From: Parcubacteria group bacterium GW2011_GWA2_47_7
GTDB lineage: Bacteria > Patescibacteriota > Minisyncoccia > Phycocordibacterales > UBA6899
Assembly (NCBI GenBank): GCA_000999395.1
Contig: LCOM01000035.1
Location: 1 to 11,685, forward strand
DNA: 11,685 nucleotides
Reading direction: 5' to 3'
The position numbers and the translations under genes are program-made. Below the pieces are notes generated by a model. The model searched no databases, was not told where the DNA came from, and worked only from the letters and a program-made list of their open reading frames with translations. Positions 1 through 5,037 of this stretch are shown piece after piece. Within the stretch, counting starts at the first letter, position 1. Each line of letters opens with the position of its first letter.

Positions 1-25
1 AGTTTTCACACGAGGTGATAAACTT

Positions 26-91
26 ATGACAACAGCGTACATACCATTATGTTTGGAAAAGAATTTAGAACAAAGAAAAGTAAGAAGGTGA
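26..91 (+). CDS. Possible 21-aa leader peptide overlapping the LOG gene start
   Basis: ATG 26 has GAGGTG at 12-17 with 8 nt spacing, the best ribosome binding site in the area. It opens a 21-codon ORF in a different frame from the LOG gene. Its TGA at 89-91 overlaps the internal in-frame ATG 91 of the LOG gene (TGATG), an arrangement typical of translational coupling. No peptide family is recognisable. It could be a coupling leader, or an older start broken by a frameshift. Low confidence that a peptide is made. Confidence 0.3.
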   Translation: MTTAYIPLCLEKNLEQRKVRR

Positions 92-756
92 TGCATAAGC
101 GTATTGTCACGGATCTTTTGGACACAAACGGTGACGCAGTTGAATCGTGGCGCGTTTTCCGCATCATGTCAGAGTTCGTAACTGGCTTTGAGTTGCTTCG
201 CAAATACGGTTTGGCCGCTACCATCTTTGGAAGTGCTCGATTCCAACCTGGTGACAAGTACTACAAAGAAGCTGAGGAGCTCTCAGCGAGGCTTTCTAAA
301 AAGGGGTTTGCAATCATCACTGGTGGAGGCCCAGGTATCATGGAGGCAGGAAACCGAGGCGCAATGGAGGCGGGTGGTCCTTCCGTAGGACTAAACATCG
401 AACTTCCGAGGGAACAGGTCATTAATCCCTATGTGACAGACTCACTTTCGTTCTACTATTTCTTTTCTCGAAAAACTACCATGTCATTTGCTGCGGGAGC
501 ATACATATTCTTTCCGGGTGGATTTGGAACGCTTGATGAATTCTTTGAAATTATTACTCTTATCCAAACAAAGAAGCTCAAGAAAATTCCTATCGTGCTC
601 GTTGGTTCTGATTTCTGGATCCCCCTTCAGGAATTTATCAAGAACGTCCTTCTTCAGCGTCACGGCTCCATTGACAAGAAAGATCTCGATCTTTATGCAA
701 TCTTGGATGATCAAGACTCAATCATTTCATATATCACAAAAGGAGTACCAAAGTAA
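49..756 (+). CDS. LOG-family nucleotide 5'-monophosphate hydrolase (TIGR00730-like Rossmann protein)
   Basis: The 235-residue product has the LOG family signature. GGGPGIMEA at residues 92-100 and PGGFGTLDE at 156-164 form the nucleotide phosphate/ribose site, preceded by the Rossmann strand with GSAR (61-64) and the RK pair at 141-142. Characterised LOG enzymes are cytosolic phosphoribohydrolases that release the base from (cytokinin) nucleoside 5'-monophosphates; the bacterial substrate here cannot be read from sequence. Length is normal for the family. The start is uncertain. ATG 49 has no Shine-Dalgarno. An in-frame ATG at 91 (residue 15) directly follows AGAAGG and overlaps the TGA of a 21-codon leader ORF (26-91) that itself has a good GAGGTG. 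Conserved family sequence begins only near residue 33, so both starts are possible. It is convergent with the CorA gene, 9 bp apart, with no hairpin between them. Confidence 0.9.
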   Translation: MFGKEFRTKKSKKVMHKRIVTDLLDTNGDAVESWRVFRIMSEFVTGFELLRKYGLAATIFGSARFQPGDKYYKEAEELSARLSKKGFAIITGGGPGIMEAGNRGAMEAGGPSVGLNIELPREQVINPYVTDSLSFYYFFSRKTTMSFAAGAYIFFPGGFGTLDEFFEIITLIQTKKLKKIPIVLVGSDFWIPLQEFIKNVLLQRHGSIDKKDLDLYAILDDQDSIISYITKGVPK

Positions 757-765
757 CGTACGGTG

Positions 766-1689
766 CTAGAGTAGCTTATTCTTCTTGAATAGCCACAGTG
801 CGAAGGCCGTGAGCGAGGTCGCCATCACGGCAATGATCCAAAATGCATGAGGGGAATCCTGAAATGGCAGCGGCACATTCATGCCATATGCTCCAACAAT
901 GATATTTGGAAGCATAAAGATGATGGTTAACGCGGTGAGCAATTTTATGACGCGGTTCAAGTTGTTCGTCATAATGGTTGAATATGCAGTCCTAATGTTC
1001 ATGATCGAGCGTAAATTCGATCGGCACAGCTCAACAAGCTGACCACTGGAGAGATGAACGTCGGTAGCAAATTCCTTATCCTCTTCGCGTAACGACAAAA
1101 ACTTTCCGGAAAGCAATTTCGAAAGTGCCGCACTCGTAGGAACGAGCGCATCCAAGAGGTCGTTAAGAATAGATTCAAAATCTACAAAACGAATAATATC
1201 GCTATTTTCTATCGTACCGGAAAGCCTCGCGGAAAGACGGCGTACTTCCTTATTGATAAGCGTAATGAAGCGAGCGTGCGCGTCATTTGTTTCCCCTAAA
1301 AGTTGAAGTAAAAAGCGTACCTTCTGTGTGGTATTAAATTCAATATGCCCTTCAATGAAGCGATCGAAAAATTGGAGTTTCTTTCTGCTCACGGTAAACA
1401 CAAATGCCTCCCCCATACCGAGCAAAATAGGTGCGGTTTGAATTTTTCCCCCCTCCTCATAGGGTATCCGCGTAAAAATATACGTTATCCCGGAAGCTTC
1501 CTCGACACGAGGAACCTCGTACGGATCAATTCCATCAGAAAGCAATCCAAGATCAAGACCGAGAGTTTTCGAAAGATGTGAAAGCTCTTCCTCTGTTGGC
1601 GTTTCGACACAGACCCAAGACCCGAATTTGAATTCGGGCATGACTTTGAGCTTTCGCGTCGTGATGGTTTTTTGGTAAAACGTAATCAT
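766..1689 (-). CDS. corA: CorA-family Mg2+/divalent metal channel
   Basis: The 307-residue protein has the CorA hallmark YGMN at residues 268-271, at the outer end of a first membrane helix (about 243-265). A second helix follows (about 281-301), and the protein ends in the basic KKNKLL tail. The N-terminal ~240 residues form the acidic, helix-rich cytoplasmic funnel typical of CorA. The family works as homopentameric channels in the inner membrane for Mg2+ (also Co2+/Ni2+). ATG 1689 is chosen because the family usually starts close before the 'FKxGSWV' strand. Its nearest Shine-Dalgarno (GGGAGG, about 1714-1709) is 18 nt away and better placed for ATG 1699, which is out of frame. It lies 33 nt downstream of tlyA and is probably co-transcribed with it. 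Mg2+ versus another metal is not decided by the sequence. Confidence 0.93.
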   Translation of the reverse strand: MITFYQKTITTRKLKVMPEFKFGSWVCVETPTEEELSHLSKTLGLDLGLLSDGIDPYEVPRVEEASGITYIFTRIPYEEGGKIQTAPILLGMGEAFVFTVSRKKLQFFDRFIEGHIEFNTTQKVRFLLQLLGETNDAHARFITLINKEVRRLSARLSGTIENSDIIRFVDFESILNDLLDALVPTSAALSKLLSGKFLSLREEDKEFATDVHLSSGQLVELCRSNLRSIMNIRTAYSTIMTNNLNRVIKLLTALTIIFMLPNIIVGAYGMNVPLPFQDSPHAFWIIAVMATSLTAFALWLFKKNKLL

Positions 1690-1722
1690 AATAATACATA
1701 TCGAAATCCTCCCGATACGAAA

Positions 1723-2487
1723 CTACTCCAATACTTTTGGTTCACCAAGGTGCGCGTAAAGCAAAAATTCCTTATTACCATCTCCGCCTAAGATAGGAGA
1801 AGCAACAACTCCGGCCACATGAAATCCCAGATCGTGAATCACTGATTCAATTCTTCCCGCAACCTTTGCATGGAGTTTTGGGTCGATGACAATACCCTTC
1901 CCAATATCTGCCTTTCCCACTTCAAACTGTGGCTTGATGAGCACAATTAGTGCACCATCCTTTTTGAGCAAATCCTTGATAAACGGAAGAACTTTTTCCA
2001 CGGAAATAAAGGAAACATCAATCACAACAAGGTCAAGTTTTTCTTTGAATGTTGCTCGGGTAACCGTGTTGATATGTATCCCCTCCATGTTGATGACCTT
2101 CTTGTTCGCACGGAGTTTTTCCGCAAGTTGGCCATGTCCAACATCAATTGCATAGACTTTTTTTATCCCCGCATCAACAAGAACATCCGTGAATCCTCCT
2201 GTCGAAGCACCAACATCAAGCGCGACCTTTCCTTGCACATCGATATGCCAAAATGACAGTGCATGCTCCAACTTAAGGCCGGCACGAGATACCCAGCGAA
2301 GATCATGTGTTACGAGAACGACTTCGGTCTCCTCGTCGACAATAAAGTCCTTATCGGCAACAATCTTTCCGTCGACCTTTACGCCCTTAGAGCGTATCAG
2401 TGATTGCGCGCGTGCGCGCGAAGGAACGAGTCCCCTCTCCACAAGTGCCTTATCGAGCCTGATTCCATCTTCATCGTGAGACCTCAT
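1723..2487 (-). CDS. tlyA: TlyA-family rRNA 2'-O-methyltransferase (S4 domain + FtsJ-like fold)
   Basis: The 254-residue protein shows the TlyA arrangement. An N-terminal S4 RNA-binding domain occupies about 9-60 (RLDKALVERG, SRARAQSLI). A linker with SRAGLKLEHAL (67-77) carries the conserved lysine. The Rossmann methyltransferase has the SAM loop DVGASTGGFTD at 91-101, DVSFIS at 157-162 and KPQFE at 185-189, and the C-terminus has GGDGNKEFLLY. Characterised TlyA proteins use SAM to 2'-O-methylate cytidines in 16S and/or 23S rRNA, which affects capreomycin sensitivity; 'hemolysin' is an older label. Length is typical. It is the first gene of a likely tlyA-corA transcript. The promoter sits so close to ATG 2487 that the mRNA should be leaderless, and indeed there is no Shine-Dalgarno. 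Confidence 0.94.
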   Translation of the reverse strand: MRSHDEDGIRLDKALVERGLVPSRARAQSLIRSKGVKVDGKIVADKDFIVDEETEVVLVTHDLRWVSRAGLKLEHALSFWHIDVQGKVALDVGASTGGFTDVLVDAGIKKVYAIDVGHGQLAEKLRANKKVINMEGIHINTVTRATFKEKLDLVVIDVSFISVEKVLPFIKDLLKKDGALIVLIKPQFEVGKADIGKGIVIDPKLHAKVAGRIESVIHDLGFHVAGVVASPILGGDGNKEFLLYAHLGEPKVLE

Positions 2488-2495
2488 ATGTTTTT

Positions 2496-2524
2496 ATTAT
2501 AACAGAATTTAATAAACATGTAAA
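2496..2524 (-). promoter_or_regulatory. Sigma-70-type promoter for a leaderless tlyA transcript
   Basis: Read on the minus strand: TTTACA (2524-2519, 5/6 to TTGACA), a 17-bp spacer, then a perfect TATAAT (2501-2496). Only 8 nt (AAAAACAT) separate the -10 box from ATG 2487. Transcription normally starts about 7 nt past the -10 box, so the RNA would begin at or 1 nt before the start codon. Confidence 0.78.
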
Positions 2525-2574
2525 TTATCGTAATTTAAATCACCACCATCCATTTTCATCCTGTGGACAACCGA

Positions 2575-2602
2575 TTGACAATCATTGCAGACTTGACATA
2601 AT
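2575..2602 (+). promoter_or_regulatory. Candidate plus-strand promoter for a small RNA
   Basis: Perfect TTGACA at 2575-2580, a 16-bp spacer, and CATAAT (5/6) at 2597-2602, giving an expected start near 2609. No plus-strand coding gene follows; the next plus-strand elements are stem-forming sequence and a terminator. A second TTGACA at 2593-2598 overlaps the -10 region and has no partner -10. Confidence 0.5.
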
Positions 2603-2608
2603 TTAATA

Positions 2609-2735
2609 AGCGCTGCATTGCCTTATCCCCCGCCCGACAATCACATTTAGTAACCAAGTTACTCATCTTATAAAAAGATTGGTTCGGGTCGGGAATAAGC
2701 TACTGGAGCACGCGAGATTCATTCTCGCGTTTTCC
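2609..2735 (+). ncRNA. Candidate structured small RNA (~125 nt), family unknown
   Basis: The intergenic stretch between the helicase stop and tlyA holds plus-strand promoter-like boxes, nested complementary segments and a Rho-independent terminator. Visible pairing: CTTAT (2622-2626) with ATAAG (2695-2699), and CCCGAC (2633-2638) with GTCGGG (2688-2693), form a long closing stem with an internal loop. Inside are two hairpins: AGTAAC/GTTACT (2649-2654/2658-2663, CAA loop) and ATCTT/AAGAT (2665-2669/2675-2679). An alternative pairing of AATC (2639-2642) with GATT (2677-2680) competes with the second hairpin. No 4.5S, 6S, tmRNA or RNase P signature is seen. The structure could instead serve the minus strand as helicase 3' UTR, but the terminator's U-tract points to the plus strand. 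Start and end are inferred from the boxes. Confidence 0.42.
2710..2735 (+). terminator. Rho-independent terminator ending the candidate small RNA
   Basis: ACGCGAGA (2710-2717) pairs perfectly over 8 bp with TCTCGCGT (2723-2730) around a 5-nt loop, followed by TTTTCCTATTTAT on the plus strand. On the minus strand the hairpin follows the helicase stop but has only GCTCC after it, so it is a poor terminator for that gene. Confidence 0.6.
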
Positions 2736-2738
2736 TAT

Positions 2739-4235
2739 TTATCCTTCGACGAACGTGAGTGCAGAACCCGCCTTTCCAGCGCGACCCGTTCGTCCAATGC
2801 GATGAACATAGTCATCATAAGATCCCGGCACTTCGTAATTGATTACGTGGGATACGTTTGGAATATCGAGTCCTCGCGCCGCTACGTCCGTCGCGACGAG
2901 AATTTGGACACGATCTTCCTTAAAGTCTTTGAGTGCACGCTGTCGTTGTGGTTGCGTCTTGTTTCCGTGAATTGATGTTGCACGAAATCCTGCATGAGTG
3001 AGATCGCGACCCAATTTCTCGACACCATGCTTTGTGCGTCCAAAGACAAGCACCTTATTGAACTCAGCCTTTCGGAGAAAATCACAAAGCATATCGAATT
3101 TCTGCCCTTTCTCGCGAAATCGTACAATATCCTGTTCAACGTTCTTTGCCGTATCCTGCTTTTTGACGGAAATGCGAATGGGTTCGCGAAGCATGCGGTG
3201 AGCAAGATCCTCTATCTCACGGGAAAATGTCGCCGAAAAGAAAAGTGTATGGCGCTCCTTCGGCATTTTTTCAATAAGAAACTTTATGTCAACAATGAAA
3301 CCCATGTCGAGCATACGATCAGCCTCATCGAGGACAAGATTGTCGTATTCGGCCAAACGTAGTTCGCCGCGTTCCACAAGATCTTTGAGTCGCCCAGGAG
3401 TACCGATAACCATGCGCACCCTACGGCGCAAACGCTCTATCTGTGCCCCCATTGATGTACCACCAACAAGAAGTACAGAGTAGATACCGAGACCACGTGA
3501 AAACGCCATAAATTCCTCATCTATCTGAAGAGCCAGCTCGCGCGTGGGGACGATAACGAGGACGCGAGAATCGGGATTCAACATCATCTTGTTGATAAGC
3601 GGTACCAAAAAGGCCGCAGTCTTCCCCTCTCCGGTATTTGCAATTCCGATAAGATCTCGGCCTTTGAGTATTTCCGGGATTGCTTGGTCTTGAATTGCCG
3701 TAGGAATGATGTATCCCTTTTTTGCAATATTTTCCTTCAATTTCGTTTCTATCTTTAGGTCAGCAAATTGGTGCGTTGGGGAATATACTTTTTCTTCTGC
3801 AACAACAACTGCACGACTGACGAAGCGATTCACGTCGATATTTTCGCCGGGATTCCTTGTTTTCGAGCGCATTTGCATACGCCCTCCACCACCACCGCCC
3901 CCCTGCGAAAAACCACCGCGACGACCTCCAACTGAGCTACCGCGAGAAGTAGACGAGCGAGGTGAGGATGATGAATATGAAGATGAAAATGCTCTTGGTG
4001 AAGATGCCGCACTTGCGTGCGAAGATACCGCGGCGGCTCGTGGCGTATGTACCACATCTGGCGCACCCCCGCGCTCAATATTGCCGATAAAATTACTCTT
4101 TTTTGTTCTCTTGCGTGGCGGTTCATATCGCCCCCCACCGCCGATACCCCCGAGGACTACTGCCCTGCGTGTACCGCCGTATGATGAGCGTCCGCCCGGC
4201 TTCCCATAGGAGCCATGGTGTTTTTTCTCGTCCAT
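2739..4235 (-). CDS. DEAD-box ATP-dependent RNA helicase with low-complexity RGG-like N-terminus
   Basis: From ATG 4235 the protein is 498 residues. All DEAD-box motifs are present: Q-motif region (about 158-183), Walker A ANTGEGKT (199-206), PTREL (230-234), TPGR (279-282), DEAD (303-306), SAT (335-337), ARGLD (453-457) and HRIGRTGR (478-485). Residues 1-125 are disordered and rich in Gly, Ser, Arg and Tyr, including a run of seven glycines, and probably bind RNA or aid condensation. The protein stops 13 residues after motif VI and has no C-terminal RNA-binding extension. Such helicases unwind short RNA duplexes in ribosome assembly, mRNA decay and cold adaptation. ATG 4235 is preferred because the MDEKK start matches related proteins. 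An in-frame TTG at 4292 has a GAGG 6 nt upstream but would add an odd hydrophobic stretch. Its own promoter lies at 4372-4400. Confidence 0.93.
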   Translation of the reverse strand: MDEKKHHGSYGKPGGRSSYGGTRRAVVLGGIGGGGRYEPPRKRTKKSNFIGNIERGGAPDVVHTPRAAAVSSHASAASSPRAFSSSYSSSSPRSSTSRGSSVGGRRGGFSQGGGGGGGRMQMRSKTRNPGENIDVNRFVSRAVVVAEEKVYSPTHQFADLKIETKLKENIAKKGYIIPTAIQDQAIPEILKGRDLIGIANTGEGKTAAFLVPLINKMMLNPDSRVLVIVPTRELALQIDEEFMAFSRGLGIYSVLLVGGTSMGAQIERLRRRVRMVIGTPGRLKDLVERGELRLAEYDNLVLDEADRMLDMGFIVDIKFLIEKMPKERHTLFFSATFSREIEDLAHRMLREPIRISVKKQDTAKNVEQDIVRFREKGQKFDMLCDFLRKAEFNKVLVFGRTKHGVEKLGRDLTHAGFRATSIHGNKTQPQRQRALKDFKEDRVQILVATDVAARGLDIPNVSHVINYEVPGSYDDYVHRIGRTGRAGKAGSALTFVEG

Positions 4236-4365
4236 ATAAATGTAATTAGTGCCCTTGCAGAAAAGCAAAAGCAGATTGATAGCTTCCCACAATGCATTCC
4301 TCTATGACTGCCATTGTTGTGGAAGTCTCTCAATGTTCGACCATTTGAGAGAGGAGTTTTATGAG
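4236..4365 (-). promoter_or_regulatory. Structured ~130-nt 5' leader of the helicase mRNA
   Basis: With transcription starting near 4365, the leader runs to 4236. It contains a 10-bp stem with one bulge (4326-4335 with 4342-4352, 6-nt loop). A second interrupted stem (4287-4294 with 4312-4322) carries a GAGGAATG segment in its loop. No strong Shine-Dalgarno precedes ATG 4235. Long folded leaders are known for cold-shock DEAD-box helicase genes (csdA-like); a regulatory role here is inference. Confidence 0.4.
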
Positions 4366-4371
4366 GTTTTC

Positions 4372-4400
4372 AGTGTAGCACCTCTTGACTTTTTTGTCAA
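4372..4400 (-). promoter_or_regulatory. Sigma-70-type promoter of the helicase gene
   Basis: Read on the minus strand: perfect TTGACA (4400-4395), exactly 17 bp, then TACACT (4377-4372, 4/6). Expected start near 4365. Its -35 box is one arm of the inverted repeat TTGAC-TTTTTT-GTCAA at 4385-4400. Confidence 0.7.
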
Positions 4401-4413
4401 AGGGTGCCAATCT
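4385..4413 (+). promoter_or_regulatory. Candidate promoter of the zinc-finger gene, back-to-back with the helicase promoter
   Basis: TTGACT (4385-4390), a 17-bp spacer, then CAATCT (4408-4413, weak). Expected start near 4420, leaving a leader of about 35 nt. The -35 box is the other arm of the perfect inverted repeat at 4385-4400, so the two promoters diverge from one symmetrical site and probably compete or share a regulator. Confidence 0.4.
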
Positions 4414-4454
4414 GTGCAGTAGAAGCACAACCATTGTCTATTTAGGAGTGAAAA

Positions 4455-4973
4455 ATGCCTAGACAAATCCTCAAACACCAATGCACAATCTGCGAACGAA
4501 TATATGAAGATGAGGCGCACGCAATCAAGTGTGAATATCGCGGCGCACGACCGTATTCACTTATTCCACTGCAAGTCGTCGAATTTCGAGTTGCAGAAGG
4601 CATGAACGCTTACTTAATGGTCATCACCGAATCTACTGGACTCAATGAAGATTGTGACCCGCACGAACTTCCTAGGAAGTGCGTAGTAGCTTACCGCAAG
4701 GGCATTCTGGATAATGACGAGAAATACCCGCCTACACTTGATGAGCAACAGGTGTTCGCCTCCATGATCTCTCCGATTGCCCACACAAAGAACGAATGTC
4801 CGCTCTGCCACTCAGGACTGCTTCGTCTTGAAGCGAGCGACTATTTTCTCAATGTCAGTGCGATTGAGGTAAGATGGATTCCTCTCGTCGAAAATACTCT
4901 TTGTGAAAATTGTGGCGCCAAATATTTCACAGAAGCGCAGCTCGGAAAGATGAAAGAAGTGTCAATGGCCTAA
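4455..4973 (+). CDS. Zinc-finger protein of unknown function
   Basis: This 172-residue cytosolic protein is not recognised as a named family. It has two likely zinc sites. Near the N-terminus C10-x2-C13-x8-H22-x3-C26 is a C2HC finger of the 'CxxC...H/K...KCE' type common in small Patescibacteria proteins. In the C-terminal half C115-x2-C118 and C150-x2-C153 could form a four-cysteine zinc ribbon around a predicted beta segment. The middle (about 35-110) is mixed alpha/beta with extra cysteines at 67 and 76. There is no signal peptide or membrane helix. The start is well supported by AGGAG at 4444-4448, 6 nt before ATG 4455, the cleanest ribosome binding site in the window. It is transcribed alone, divergent from the helicase, and ends at a strong terminator. 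A role in nucleic-acid binding or regulation is possible but unproven. Confidence 0.82.
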   Translation: MPRQILKHQCTICERIYEDEAHAIKCEYRGARPYSLIPLQVVEFRVAEGMNAYLMVITESTGLNEDCDPHELPRKCVVAYRKGILDNDEKYPPTLDEQQVFASMISPIAHTKNECPLCHSGLLRLEASDYFLNVSAIEVRWIPLVENTLCENCGAKYFTEAQLGKMKEVSMA

Positions 4974-5010
4974 ACGAAGACGTAACACAATCGTGCCCAG
5001 CAATAAGCTG

Positions 5011-5037
5011 AACCGCAAGATTACTTGCGGTTTTTTA
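5011..5037 (+). terminator. Rho-independent terminator of the zinc-finger gene
   Basis: AACCGCAAG (5011-5019) pairs with CTTGCGGTT (5024-5032), a perfect 9-bp stem with an ATTA loop, followed by a T6 tract. It lies 2 nt or less from the convergent typA stop. In the minus direction the stem is followed only by TTCAGC, so it should act mainly on the plus strand. Confidence 0.88.

Noticed and set aside
2562..2570. DnaA-box-like TTGTCCACA (minus strand) near TTGACA elements and AT-rich sequence
   Set aside because: A single 8/9 match without a cluster, dnaA/dnaN neighbours or an unwinding region is not evidence for an origin.
2677..2700. GGTTCG segment resembling a tRNA T-loop
   Set aside because: No 5-bp T-stem, anticodon arm or acceptor stem can be built around it.
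3880..3905. C-rich run (G-rich on minus) that could form a G-quadruplex
   Set aside because: Explained by the run of glycine codons in the helicase; no independent evidence of function.
3706..4209. 167-codon plus-strand ORF with a proline run
   Set aside because: Antisense shadow of the helicase Gly/Arg/Ser-rich N-terminus; no RBS and no plausible protein.
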